Below are positions 17,287 through 25,972 of a stretch of DNA of 64,000 nucleotides, piece by piece. The position numbers and the translations under genes are program-made. The notes under the pieces are model-generated. The model was not told the origin of the DNA. It saw only the letters and a list, made by a program, of their open reading frames with translations, and searched no databases. This DNA is from Planomonospora parontospora (GTDB lineage Bacteria > Actinomycetota > Actinomycetes > Streptosporangiales > Streptosporangiaceae): assembly GCA_014647935.1 (NCBI GenBank), contig BMQD01000006.1, positions 124,001-188,000 on the forward strand, in the 5' to 3' direction. How positions within the stretch are numbered: position 1 is the first letter of the stretch; each line of letters opens with the position of its first letter.

Positions 17287-17427
17287 GCTTCCCCGAGATC
17301 TGGGTCGGCGGCGGCCACTGATGTGCTGCCGTTACACCACCCCGGCCGGAGCCGGGACCGGGAGTCGAACCCGGACCTTCGCTTGGAGAGAGCGACGAAG
17401 TATCCGCGGCCTTCGCACCGGGGAAGC
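17287..17427 (-). ncRNA. predicted Y RNA 1 (promoter-proximal), permuted tRNA-like module
   Basis: About 141 nt. Terminal helix GCUUCCCC/GGGGAAGC, then GGUGCGAAGG and GGAUACUUCG. Anticodon-like hairpin UCGCU-CUCUCCA-AGCGA (plus 17379-17395) has U at the position of U33. After spacer AGGU come the T arm CCGGG-UUCGACU-CCCGG (17358-17374), acceptor-like stem UCCCGGC/GCCGGGG closed by the tetraloop UCCG (17340-17357), UG, and D arm GUG-UAACGGCAG-CAC (17323-17337). Gaps to the next RNAs are only 13-16 nt, so all four are probably processed from one transcript that could continue into the Ro60 mRNA. No confident promoter was identified in the roughly 215 bp upstream (17428-17642). Confidence 0.9.
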
Positions 17428-17642
17428 ACTCTTCGGTTCTCTGGTATCGGGATCAGGCCGTCTCGCCCGAAATGGTTTCACCGGGCCCTCCTGCCGGATC
17501 CGTTGACGTCTGAAGCATTTCCAACGGTAGCGATTCACCGGTCGGAGCACATCCGATTATTCCCGGCGGCCGGATCGGCCGTGGCGGTGGGCGGCGGTGG
17601 GCGGCCGCCGTCGGCTGTGGGCCACCGGGTCGGTGCCCGGAG

Positions 17643-18803
17643 TCAGGGGGCCACACCGGCCCCGAGGAACTCGGCGAACAGGTTCTCCCAGAGCGGCATC
17701 ACCGCGTCCGGCGCGTAGTCGCGCACGGTCTCGCGGGCCGCGGCGCCCAGACGGCGGCGCAGTCCCTCGTCGGCGATGAGACGGCTGATGCCCGCGGCGA
17801 GCGCGCCGACGTCGCCCGGGGGGACGAGCAGCCCGTCGACTCCGTCGGTCAGGACCTCGCCGGGACCGGTCGGGCAGTCGAAGGCCACGACCGGCAGCCC
17901 GTGGCCCATGGCCTCGATCATCACCATGGGCAGCCCCTCGAACCGGGAGCTGAGCGCGTACACCGACGCCTCCGCCAGGTGGTCCGGCAGGTGGTCGCTG
18001 CGGCCCATCAGGGCCACGTTGTCCTCGAGGCCGAGCCGGGTGACGAGCTTGCGCAGCTCGGCCTTCTTCGCGCCGCTGCCGTAGATGCGCAGCCGCCAGT
18101 CGGGGTGCTCCTCCACGACCCGGGCGAAGGCGCGGATGAGCAGGTCGAAGCCCTTCTGCGCGGTGAGCCGCCCGGCGGCGACCACGAGCCGGTTCTCGTG
18201 CGCGGCCGGCCGCCGGCCGCCGAGGTCGGGGACCGCGTTGGGGATGCACACCACCGGCGTGCCGGGCAGCAGGCGCTGGTAGTCCCTGCGGTCGGTGCCG
18301 GTGAGCACGGCGAGCGCGTCCAGCCTGCCGTAGTGGCGGGCGATCTCCGCCCGGACGGTGGCGGGGTGGGTGGCCAGGTTCATGTGCTCCTGGGCGATCC
18401 GCACAGCGCCGCCGGGCCCGCGGCGGGCGGAGATGAGGTTCAGCGCGGGGCGGGTGGTCACCAGGACGCCGTCCTCGACCGAGGAGACGTAGTCGATGGC
18501 GGCCTTCTCCACGCGCTCGGTGAAGTAGTGCGCGGCGAACTCGCCGCGCGGGACGATGCGGCCGCGCAGCCGCCGCCAGACCCGGCGGGCGGTGGAGTCG
18601 GGCGGCGCCCCGTCCCGCTGGTCCACCAGGGTGGTGAGCGCGACCCGGGGGTCGAGGGGGAACTGCGGGGTGTCGCGGCGCCGGATCACGCTGGCGATCT
18701 CCACGTCGTGGCCGGCCGCGGCCATCGCGTTCGCCTGGTTGAAGACGGTACGGATGGTGCCGCCCATGCCGTACGCGTGCAGGAGCACGTAGTGGATCCT
18801 CAT
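17643..18803 (-). CDS. family 4 glycosyltransferase (GT-B fold)
   Basis: 386 residues from ATG 18803, preceded by a strong GGAGGAGGA. The N-terminal Rossmann domain begins MRIHYVLLHAYGMGGTIRTV, with the GMGGT loop that meets the nucleotide sugar. The C-terminal domain has VVAAGRLTAQKGFDLLIRAF and the donor-binding SSRFEGLPMVMIEAMGHGLPVVAFD (EX7E pattern). It follows the sulfotransferase gene by 20 bp on the same strand. Together they may build a sulfated glycan or sulfated glycosylated metabolite. Sugar and acceptor are unknown. A longer upstream open frame is out of register with the sulfotransferase and is not coding. Confidence 0.9.
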   Translation of the reverse strand: MRIHYVLLHAYGMGGTIRTVFNQANAMAAAGHDVEIASVIRRRDTPQFPLDPRVALTTLVDQRDGAPPDSTARRVWRRLRGRIVPRGEFAAHYFTERVEKAAIDYVSSVEDGVLVTTRPALNLISARRGPGGAVRIAQEHMNLATHPATVRAEIARHYGRLDALAVLTGTDRRDYQRLLPGTPVVCIPNAVPDLGGRRPAAHENRLVVAAGRLTAQKGFDLLIRAFARVVEEHPDWRLRIYGSGAKKAELRKLVTRLGLEDNVALMGRSDHLPDHLAEASVYALSSRFEGLPMVMIEAMGHGLPVVAFDCPTGPGEVLTDGVDGLLVPPGDVGALAAGISRLIADEGLRRRLGAAARETVRDYAPDAVMPLWENLFAEFLGAGVAP

Positions 18804-18823
18804 GGGTTCGGTCCTCCTCCCTC

Positions 18824-19690
18824 TTATGGGAGGTACCCCCAAATCCGACATATCGGTCTCAACACCTCGGGGATCGTGTCGGGATCGGGCAGGTCGCGTC
18901 CCGGCTGCACGGTCCCCGACCGGATCTTGTCCTTCCAGTCTCCGAGGCCCTTGTCGACCACCTCCGGCGCTCCGTAGGCGAGCATCCCCGGCTCCCAGCC
19001 GACGGTCAGGAAGTCGCAGATCCGGCGCGTCTGCGCCTCCGGGTCGGCGGTCAGGTCCTCGTAGCGGACGGTCAGACCGGCCAATGCCCTGCGCGCGCGC
19101 TGGACCGCCTTCATGTAGCGCAGGGCGTCGAGGGCGGCCTCCTCCGGGGTGCGCTTCTCCGGGCTCGCCTCGTGCCAGGAGGCCGCGATGGAGGCCGGGT
19201 GGCGGAGCAGGAAGACGAACCGGGCGTCGGGCCAGCAGGTGGCGATGCGCTGGAAGGCGAAGGCGTTGGCCGGGGTCTTCTCCACGATGACGGACTTGCC
19301 GCTGCGCACCAGCTCCCGGTGGAGCACCCGGTCCCAGAGCAGGTGCTCCAGGTCGGCCTGGTTGTGCCCGAGCGCGGCCATCGCCTTCTTCGACAGGGAG
19401 GTGCCGAACCCCACCGTCAGGCGGCGCACGTGCAGCTCGTGGGGGGCGTGCAGCGCGGAGTGGGCGCCCAGCATCGCCCGCAGGAGCGTGGACCCGGACC
19501 GGACGGGCGAGAGGATGAAGACGGGCGCGCGCAGCAACCGGTCCGCCTCCGGGTCGGCGGGCGGCCGGACGAGACCCTCGGCCGGGACGGCCGGGGTCAC
19601 CACCCCGGCGGAGTCGGATGCCCCTGCTCGCCTGAGCTGGAATCCGGTGAACCTGACCAGGGCCTCGTTGACGGTGCGCTGCCAGTTCAT
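18824..19690 (-). CDS. PAPS-dependent sulfotransferase family protein
   Basis: 288 residues from ATG 19690 (MNWQRTVNEALVRF). The phosphosulfate loop is FILSPVRSGSTLLRAML near residues 58-74, and VFLLRHPASIAASW supplies the 3'-phosphate site with Arg and Ser. The later RYEDL is also typical. Family members move sulfate from PAPS to a sugar, peptide or small molecule. The ribosome site is weak, but upstream extensions are unlike the family. It is the first gene of an operon with the glycosyltransferase, which is the best clue to substrate. Confidence 0.85.
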   Translation of the reverse strand: MNWQRTVNEALVRFTGFQLRRAGASDSAGVVTPAVPAEGLVRPPADPEADRLLRAPVFILSPVRSGSTLLRAMLGAHSALHAPHELHVRRLTVGFGTSLSKKAMAALGHNQADLEHLLWDRVLHRELVRSGKSVIVEKTPANAFAFQRIATCWPDARFVFLLRHPASIAASWHEASPEKRTPEEAALDALRYMKAVQRARRALAGLTVRYEDLTADPEAQTRRICDFLTVGWEPGMLAYGAPEVVDKGLGDWKDKIRSGTVQPGRDLPDPDTIPEVLRPICRIWGYLP

Positions 19691-20295
19691 GCATGGGGAG
19701 GCTACCCACCGTTCCTGGCAATTCACTGTGTACCAGCACCGAATATGCTCACCGGGCATGGCCGTACGGCGAACGGTCGCCTCTCGCTCCGCCCTCCCCG
19801 CACGGGGATCGAACCGGCTCGGATCCCTGGACGCCGCCGAGATCGATCCTTGGCAGGATGGCGGGGTGGCCCGTCCGTGAATCCGCGTCGCCACTTAGGT
19901 GATCCGTTACCGGTCCGTTCCGGAACTCCTCGTCTTCGATCACATCGGCATGCCCCAAGCGGGCACCAGGTGGGACCCGCCGGTCCTCGAAGGCAGGCCG
20001 GCCCTCCGGGACCCGGGGCCGGCACGACCCGGACCGATCCGCAGATCGGCGGACACGCCCGTCCTGCCAGCCAAATCACATCAAGGTGATTACCCTGGTG
20101 AGACACGGGGGTACTTAAACCCTCGGCAATGGGGCCGGGGCCGCGCCCCTCCTGCGGGAGGGGCGGGACCTCTTCGCCGTGTCCGGGTCGCCGGGACCAC
20201 GAGGGGGACTGCTTGCAGCGTTCCAGGATCGGTCGTCGTGCGTCGTGTCCGACCCGTTCCGCGCGTCCGGCCCTCCTTCTAGTGAGAGGTTCTCT
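19691..20295. other. 605-bp divergent intergenic region with small inverted repeats
   Basis: It lies between the leftward sulfotransferase and the rightward nuclease. An inverted repeat AATCAC...GTGATT is at 20074-20091. A hairpin with 9-bp stem CGCCCCTCC/GGAGGGGCG is at 20144-20165, within what may be the nuclease leader. No open frame here has convincing features and no known riboswitch class was recognised. Confidence 0.5.
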
Positions 20296-21003
20296 GTGCG
20301 ACGCGTTCTCCGGCTGGCCCTTCCGGTCGTCACCGCCCTCGTGGCCCTTCCCCTGACCGCCTCCCCGGCCGCCGCGGCCGGTTCGGCGGCGGGCCTGCCG
20401 AGAGGCGTCCAGAAGGCGAGGGTGGTGCGCATCGTGGACGGCGACACGATCGAGGTCCGGTTCGGCAGGAGCAGCCGGACCGTCCGGGTGCGCCTGCTCG
20501 GCCTCGACACCCCGGAGTACGGCCGGTGCTGGTTCGACTCCGCGACGGAGCGCGCCCGCACGCTCCTGCCCCTCGGCAGGACCGCCTACCTGCTGCGGGA
20601 CCGCGACTACAAGGACCACTACGGGCGCCGCCTGTTCTACGTCTACAACCACCGGGGCCTGTCCGTGGCCCGCAACCTCATCCGCTACGGGTACGCCAAG
20701 TCACTGCTGTACCGCAAGAACGACCGCTACATCAGGACGATGCGCCTGGAGGAGGCCCGGGCGCGCAAGAGGCGGCTGCGGATCTGGTCGGGCCGGTGCG
20801 ACAGCAGCAAGGACCTGGTGGCCCCGCTCCCCGTCGAGGCGCGGACGGCGGGCTACGCGGGACCCGGCTGGTCTCCCGACCCCCGCTTCCGCACCTGCAA
20901 GTCGGCGCTCTCCGCAGGCTTCGGGCCGTACGAGCGCAGCGTCCACCCGGAGTACGCGTGGTATCACGACGCCGACCGCGACGGGCTCGTCTGCGAGCGC
21001 TGA
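20296..21003 (+). CDS. secreted thermonuclease-like nuclease with excalibur domain
   Basis: 235 residues from GTG 20296 behind GAGAGG. A signal peptide (MRRVLRLALPVVTALVALPL, cleavage near ASPAAAA) precedes a staphylococcal-nuclease fold at about 38-160: VVRIVDGDTIEVRF, LLGLDTPEYG and the HYGRRLFYV loop. D, R and E equivalents of the active site are present. The C-terminal 40 residues hold the calcium-binding excalibur motif DADRDGLVCE with two cysteines. Such proteins degrade extracellular DNA or RNA for nutrition. It converges with recQ across an 11-bp gap. Confidence 0.9.
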   Translation: MRRVLRLALPVVTALVALPLTASPAAAAGSAAGLPRGVQKARVVRIVDGDTIEVRFGRSSRTVRVRLLGLDTPEYGRCWFDSATERARTLLPLGRTAYLLRDRDYKDHYGRRLFYVYNHRGLSVARNLIRYGYAKSLLYRKNDRYIRTMRLEEARARKRRLRIWSGRCDSSKDLVAPLPVEARTAGYAGPGWSPDPRFRTCKSALSAGFGPYERSVHPEYAWYHDADRDGLVCER

Positions 21004-21014
21004 GCCCGGGGCCG

Positions 21015-22907
21015 TCAGAGCTCCAGCATGTCCTGGACGTGGGGGGCTCCGGAGGCGAGCACGTCCAGGATCTCCTGGCCGTACTTCGCCAGCTTGTTCT
21101 CGCCGACGCCGCTCACCCGGCCGAGCTCGGCCAGGGAGGACGGGGAGTCGGTCGCGATCTGGCGCAGGGTCGCGTCGTGGAAGACCACGTACGCGGGGAT
21201 GCCTCGTTCCTTGGCGGCGGCGGCGCGCCAGGAGCGGAGCCGTTCGAACACCGGCACGGCCTCCTCGGGCAGGTCCGCCGCCGGGGACGGACGGCGGCCG
21301 GAGGCGCGGGCCCCGGCCTCGGCCCGGGCCGCCCGCTCCGGGTCGCGGCGGAGCGGCACCTCCCGCCGCCGGGCCAGCACGTCGGCGCTCGCGTCGGTGA
21401 GCGCTAGCGTGCCATGGTCGCTCTCGACGGTCAGGAGCCCTCTGGCCAGCAGCTGGCGCACCACGGCGCGCCACTCGGACTCGTTCAGCTCCGTGCCGAC
21501 GCCGAAGACCGTCAGGGAGGCGTGGCCGTGCTGGACGACCTTGTCGGTCTCCCGGCCGAGCAGGATGTCGATGACGTGGCCCGCGCCGAAACTCTGCCCC
21601 CGCTCGCGCCTCAGGCGCAGCACGGCCGAGAGGAGCTTCTGCGCGGCGATCGTGCCGTCCCAGGTCTCCGGCGGCGTGAGGCAGGTGTCGCAGTTGCCGC
21701 AGGCGCCGGACTCCTGGCCGAAGTAGGCGAGCAGATGGACGCGGCGGCACTCGACCGTCTCGCACAGCGCCAGCATGGCGTCGAGGTGGGCGCTCAGGCG
21801 GCGGCGGTGGGCGGCGTCGCCCTCGGAGGTGTCGATCATCCTGCGCTGCTGCACGACGTCCTGGAGCCCGTAGACCATCCACGCGGTGGACGGCAGGCCG
21901 TCGCGGCCGGCCCGCCCAGTCTCCTGGTAGTAGCCCTCGATGGACTTGGGCAGGTCGAGGTGGGCGACGAACCGCACGTCGGGCTTGTCGATGCCCATGC
22001 CGAACGCGATGGTGGCGACCATGACGAGGCCGTCCTCGCGCAGGAAGCGCGCCTGGTGCTCGGCGCGGGTGCGCGCGTCGAGCCCGGCGTGGTATGGCAG
22101 CGCCTGGACGCCGTTCTCCGCCAGGAACGCGGCGGTCTTCTCCACCGAGGCCCGGGACAGGCAGTAGACGATGCCGGCGTCCCCGGCGTGCTCGGTGCGG
22201 AGCAGCTGCAGCAGCTGCCGCCGGGGCTCCCGCTTCTGCGCGATGCGGTACTGGATGTTGGGGCGGTCGAAGCTCGCCACGAAGTGGCGGGCCTCCCCCA
22301 GGTTCAGCCGGGCCGCGATCTCCGCGTGGGTGGCCTCGGTGGCGGTGGCGGTCAGCGCGATGCGCGGCACGTCGGGCCAGCGCTCGTGCAGGGCGGACAG
22401 CGCCAGGTAGTCGGGACGGAAGTCGTGCCCCCACTGGGCCACGCAGTGCGCCTCGTCGATGGCGAACAGCGCGATCGAGCCGCGGTCGAGGAGGCCCAGC
22501 GTCGCGGAGGTGCGCAGCCGTTCCGGCGCCACGTAGAGCAGGTCCAGCTCACCGGCGAGGAAGGCGGCCTCGACCTCGCGGCGCTCCTCGTGCTCCTGCG
22601 TGGAGTTGAGGAAGCCCGCCCGCACGCCGAGGGCCGTCAGCGCGTCGACCTGGTCCTGCATGAGCGCGATCAGCGGTGAGACGACGACGCCGGTGCCCTT
22701 CCGCACGAGGGCGGGGACCTGGTAGCACAGCGACTTGCCGCCGCCGGTGGGCATGAGCACCAGCGCGTCTCCGCCGGCGACGACGTGGTCGATGATCTCC
22801 CGCTGTCCCTCCCGGAACGAGTCGTAACCGAAGACCCGGCGCAGCACGCGCGACGCGTCGTCTGCCTCGGGGTCGCTCTGCGGGGCGCCGTGCGGGGAAG
22901 TCATCAC
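21015..22907 (-). CDS. recQ: ATP-dependent DNA helicase RecQ
   Basis: 630 residues with the full RecQ layout. The helicase core starts near residue 20, with Walker A MPTGGGKS at about 52-59, DEAH box and [11 protein letters not shown] in the second lobe. A zinc-binding RQC region follows with [23 protein letters not shown]-type cysteines. A C-terminal HRDC domain lies at about 540-610 ([15 protein letters not shown]). It unwinds 3'-5' in recombination and fork repair. The ATG at 22907 sits just after an in-frame region with no better start. It appears to be monocistronic. Confidence 0.95.
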   Translation of the reverse strand: MMTSPHGAPQSDPEADDASRVLRRVFGYDSFREGQREIIDHVVAGGDALVLMPTGGGKSLCYQVPALVRKGTGVVVSPLIALMQDQVDALTALGVRAGFLNSTQEHEERREVEAAFLAGELDLLYVAPERLRTSATLGLLDRGSIALFAIDEAHCVAQWGHDFRPDYLALSALHERWPDVPRIALTATATEATHAEIAARLNLGEARHFVASFDRPNIQYRIAQKREPRRQLLQLLRTEHAGDAGIVYCLSRASVEKTAAFLAENGVQALPYHAGLDARTRAEHQARFLREDGLVMVATIAFGMGIDKPDVRFVAHLDLPKSIEGYYQETGRAGRDGLPSTAWMVYGLQDVVQQRRMIDTSEGDAAHRRRLSAHLDAMLALCETVECRRVHLLAYFGQESGACGNCDTCLTPPETWDGTIAAQKLLSAVLRLRRERGQSFGAGHVIDILLGRETDKVVQHGHASLTVFGVGTELNESEWRAVVRQLLARGLLTVESDHGTLALTDASADVLARRREVPLRRDPERAARAEAGARASGRRPSPAADLPEEAVPVFERLRSWRAAAAKERGIPAYVVFHDATLRQIATDSPSSLAELGRVSGVGENKLAKYGQEILDVLASGAPHVQDMLEL

Positions 22908-23116
22908 GTCATTCTAGGAGGATCAGGACGCCCCGGCGGAGGGATCGCGAGCCTGTGGACGACGCGGACGGCCGCCCGCGGAGCTGTGGACGGCGCCGGC
23001 CGGTGCCCGGCCGGGGACCCGGTCGGCGGCAGCATCGCACCGACCGGCGGCGCCGCGCATGACCGGGACGATCACGGGTAGTCCCCGCTGGCCCCACCGG
23101 ACGGAAAGGACTTCCC

Positions 23117-23263
23117 GTGCTCACCCTCATCCTGCTGATCTTCGCTCTCGCCTGCTTCCTGCTGGCCGCGTTCGGCATCGGCGGCGCCCGGATCAACCTC
23201 CTCGCGCTGGGCCTGGCCCTGTGGGTGCTGAGCGAGCTGATCCCGAGGATCGGCGACCTCTGA
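23117..23263 (+). CDS. small two-helix membrane protein (48 aa)
   Basis: GTG 23117 is preceded by GGAAAGGA. The product begins MLTLILLIFALACFLLAAFG and ends VLSELIPRIGDL. It is two hydrophobic helices joined by GGARIN, with almost no charge. The strong ribosome site, GC-skewed third positions and clean membrane pattern make it convincing despite its size. Similar short proteins occur in many actinomycetes, with unknown function. It lies alone between recQ and the serine hydrolase. Confidence 0.75.
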   Translation: MLTLILLIFALACFLLAAFGIGGARINLLALGLALWVLSELIPRIGDL

Positions 23264-23405
23264 CCGCGGGCCCGCCCGGGGACCCGCGGGGGCGGCGCCG
23301 CCCCCGCGGGTCCCCGGAACCGGCCGCGGCCGCCGCACCGGACGCGCCGGACGAGTTCCTCCGCGCGCTCCGGGCGGTCAGCCCGCCGGCTCGTCCTCCG
23401 GACGG

Positions 23406-24512
23406 TCAGTCCGCCCGGAGGACGAGCCGGGCGATCCGCTCGACGGTGCCGAAGTCACCGGCCGAGGCCCGGTTCTTCATCACGCCGACGCTGATCCCGG
23501 TGGCGGTGTCCGCGAAGGCCGCGGTGCCGCCGCTGCCGGCCGCCCCGAACACGGTGGGCAGGCCGATCCCCTCCGTCAGGCCGACCGAGTAGCCCAGTGC
23601 CAGGGTGGCCGGATTGCCCGCCACCTCGTCCACGCCGCTCACCGCGGGGGAGGACAGCTCGCGCAGCCGGCCGGCGGAGACGAGCTCCCCGCCCAGCAGC
23701 GCGTCGTACATGCGGGCCACCGCGCGGGCGGTCATCGTGGCACCCGCCGGGATGTCGGAGGTCAGCACGTCGGCGCGGTTGCTGAACGCGGCGTCCGGCA
23801 TCGCCCCCAGGGGGGCGGCCGTGTAGCCGCCGACCACCTTGAAGAACGGGATCTGCGCCATCATCTCGGCGGGCAGCTCCATCGGCGGTCCGGCGTCCTC
23901 GATCCTGGCCAGCCGGCCGAGCTCGGACTCCGGTACGCCGAAGAACAGCTCACCGGCCACGCCGAGCGGACCGGACACCTCCTCGCGGAGCACCTGCGAG
24001 ACGGGCTTCCCCGTCACCCGCCGGACGACCTCGCCCAGGATGTAGCCGTAGGTCTGCGGGTGGTAGCCGAACCGGGTGCCCGGCTCCCACCACGGCTCGG
24101 CGGCGGCGATCACGGCGCACATCCGGTCCCAGTCGCACAGGTCCTCGGGCGTGGTGTCCACCGGCACCCCGGGCACACCGGTCGCGTGCGTCAGCGCGTG
24201 CCGTACGGTCGCCTTCTCCTTGCCGCAGGCGGCGAACTCCGGCCACACGTCCGCGATCCTGGTCTCGTAGCCGAGGGCCCCGCGCTCGGCCAGCACGTGG
24301 ACGACGGTCGCGGTCACGCCCTTGCCTGTCGAGGTCGCGTAGACCGGGGTGCCGGACGTGAAGGGGCGGCCCGTCTCCGGGTCGGCCACCCCCGCCACCG
24401 CGTCGGCCAGGAGCTCGCCGCGCCGGTAGACGGCGACCTGCACGCCGCGTTCCGCTCCCGACTCCACCAGCTCCTCGACGACGGCCTGGACGTTCTTCTG
24501 AAGATCGGACAC
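23406..24512 (-). CDS. serine hydrolase of the beta-lactamase/esterase (class C-like) family
   Basis: 368 residues. The serine-lysine pair is S61-T-G-K64, with Y150 in RFGYHPQTYG as the second motif, as in EstB-like esterases and class C relatives. No signal peptide is evident, so it should act in the cytoplasm. That argues for an esterase or amidase of small molecules rather than a secreted antibiotic-degrading enzyme. It follows an ECF sigma factor gene by 88 bp on the same strand and may belong to its regulon. Confidence 0.85.
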   Translation of the reverse strand: MSDLQKNVQAVVEELVESGAERGVQVAVYRRGELLADAVAGVADPETGRPFTSGTPVYATSTGKGVTATVVHVLAERGALGYETRIADVWPEFAACGKEKATVRHALTHATGVPGVPVDTTPEDLCDWDRMCAVIAAAEPWWEPGTRFGYHPQTYGYILGEVVRRVTGKPVSQVLREEVSGPLGVAGELFFGVPESELGRLARIEDAGPPMELPAEMMAQIPFFKVVGGYTAAPLGAMPDAAFSNRADVLTSDIPAGATMTARAVARMYDALLGGELVSAGRLRELSSPAVSGVDEVAGNPATLALGYSVGLTEGIGLPTVFGAAGSGGTAAFADTATGISVGVMKNRASAGDFGTVERIARLVLRAD

Positions 24513-24600
24513 GATGCTTCCCTTCTCTCACGACCTGTCCCCCATGAGACGAGGGCGGCCCGGAAAAGGAATCGGTCCCTCGCGGATCTCCGCGGATCGG

Positions 24601-25572
24601 TCAGAGTGAGGCCGGCAGGCCGAACGAGGGGAACATCTCGTCCCCGAACGTGGTGATCTGGGTGACCAGCCCGTCCTCGAGCCGCAGGACCCCCAGCCAG
24701 GAGGGCGAGAAGCAGGTCTCGCCCGCTCGGCGCAGGTAGGCGGCGGCCGCGGGCTGGCGGTTGGCCCGTACGGCGAGCACCCGCCAGTCTCCCCACGCCT
24801 CGGGCCCGGTCATCGCCGGGGTCCAGGCGGCCACGAACGTCTCCAGCCCCTGCAGCCAGATCGGCGCCGGCGGCATCGCCTGCCAGACGTCGGCCCGGAG
24901 CACCTCGGTGAGGATGGACGGGTCGGCCTGCTCGACGGCGTCGATGTAACGCCGCAGGACGGCTCGGTCCTCCGGGGTGGGACCGGCGGATGCGGCCCAT
25001 TCCAGCCGTCGCGCGGGCAGGTGCCTCCTGAGGACCGGCCTGGCCCGCTGCAGGGCGCTCTTCACCGCGGCGACGGTCAGCTCCAGCGACTCGGCGGTCT
25101 CCTGCGCCGACCAGCCGAGCACGTCGCGCAGGATGAGCACCGCCCGCTGCCGGGGCGGCAGGTGCTGGATCGCGACCAGGAAGGCCAGTTCGATCGTCTC
25201 GCGCTCGATCACCAGGTCCGCCGCGTCCAGCAGCTCGTCGGGGTACGGCTGGAGCCAGGAGACCATGCCCGAGGCGGGCGGGTCGAGCCCGGGATCGGCC
25301 CCGGCCGGCGCCGGGCGTGGCTCCGGGCGGCGGGGGTGCGCCCTGAGGTGGTCCAGGCAGGCGTTGGTGGCGATCCGGTACAGCCAGGCCCGCAGGCCGT
25401 CCCCGTCCCGCAGGGTGTCCCGGCGGCGCCACGCGCGCAGGAACGTCTCCTGGACCAGGTCCTCGGCCTCGTCGAAGGAGCCGAGCATCCGGTAGCAGTG
25501 CACGTGCAGCTCGCGCCGGTGCGCCTCGGCGCGCTCCGCGAACCCGTTCCCGATCAACGTCTCGGCCGCCAT
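24601..25572 (-). CDS. ECF sigma factor with a C-terminal SnoaL-like domain
   Basis: 323 residues. Region 2 is about 16-80 (HVHCYRMLGSFDEAEDLVQETFLRAWR) and region 4 about 125-180 (LPPRQRAVLILRDVLGWSAQETAESL). After it comes a 120-residue NTF2/SnoaL-like fold (about 195-310), the layout of ECF41/ECF56/SigJ-like factors whose own tail modulates activity instead of a separate anti-sigma factor. No anti-sigma gene is adjacent, in keeping with that. The next gene downstream is the serine hydrolase. Confidence 0.9.
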   Translation of the reverse strand: MAAETLIGNGFAERAEAHRRELHVHCYRMLGSFDEAEDLVQETFLRAWRRRDTLRDGDGLRAWLYRIATNACLDHLRAHPRRPEPRPAPAGADPGLDPPASGMVSWLQPYPDELLDAADLVIERETIELAFLVAIQHLPPRQRAVLILRDVLGWSAQETAESLELTVAAVKSALQRARPVLRRHLPARRLEWAASAGPTPEDRAVLRRYIDAVEQADPSILTEVLRADVWQAMPPAPIWLQGLETFVAAWTPAMTGPEAWGDWRVLAVRANRQPAAAAYLRRAGETCFSPSWLGVLRLEDGLVTQITTFGDEMFPSFGLPASL

Positions 25573-25704
25573 GGCCGGATCCTAGCGACCCCTCCCCCGG
25601 CCGGGCCGCACGCCCCGGACGCCCCGGACCATGGCCTGCGGATCAGGAGCACATCGTGCTCATCACCCCGAGAGCCGGACACCGGCGGACGATCATCAAT
25701 GTCA
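25573..25704. other. 5' part of the intergenic region upstream of the CE4 esterase
   Basis: This contains the promoter side of the sigma-factor gene and no open frame with coding character. Beyond it the 3' part holds the operator-like elements listed next. Confidence 0.4.
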
Positions 25705-25809
25705 TGAAACTTTCGAAGCCCGTTTCCTGAAGTCATGCGAGGCAGAGCCGGAGTCGACCGGTTGTTTGATCTGAAACATTTCAGATGGACGTTGACATGT
25801 TTCAGAAAC
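25705..25809. promoter_or_regulatory. cluster of GAAA-N-TTTC palindromes upstream of the CE4 esterase
   Basis: Three related inverted repeats occur in 105 bp. TGAAACTTTCGA is at 25705-25716. CTGAAACATTTCAG (perfect 6-bp arms) is at 25771-25784. GTTTCAGAAAC is at 25799-25809. The first differs by one base from CGAAACTTTCG, the element I recall for LacI-family regulators of Streptomyces xylan-utilisation genes. The third is the inverted form. Function is inferred from position before a predicted polysaccharide esterase. Confidence 0.6.
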
Positions 25810-25911
25810 CGTCCTCAGAATGAGTGCCCGGGCAGAGATCTCCCCCGCACGGACGGCCCGTGAGGCGGGCGCGGTTCAGCACGGCCCCTCCCCGCGCCCG
25901 CCCGACCGTCA

Positions 25912-25949
25912 TGTCCCCCATGTCCCCCATGTCCCCCATGTCCCCGATC
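25912..25949. repeat. tandem 9-bp repeat of CATGTCCCC type in the esterase leader
   Basis: CATGTCCCC units repeat four times in a row (a 9-bp period), ending 24 bp before the ATG at 25973. It lies upstream of the GGAGGAACAACC ribosome site. No regulatory role is shown. Confidence 0.7.
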
Positions 25950-25972
25950 AGTGTTCCACTGGAGGAACAACC

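Noticed and set aside
16847-17427. Cluster of ordinary tRNA genes on either strand
   Set aside because: T arms precede D arms and the acceptor strands are joined by short loops, so no linear tRNA can form. The permuted Y RNA fold explains all parts.
17643-19739. 698-residue open frame covering both glycosyltransferase and sulfotransferase regions
   Set aside because: Its first 310 residues are an out-of-register shadow of the sulfotransferase gene. The real start is ATG 18803.
19691-20295. Riboswitch in front of the secreted nuclease
   Set aside because: Hairpins are present but the conserved words of the c-di-AMP or other classes I know are not.
25912-25949. Protein-coding His-Val-Pro repeat
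   Set aside because: It lies in the leader before the strong ribosome site and signal peptide of the esterase. The longer start would destroy the signal peptide.
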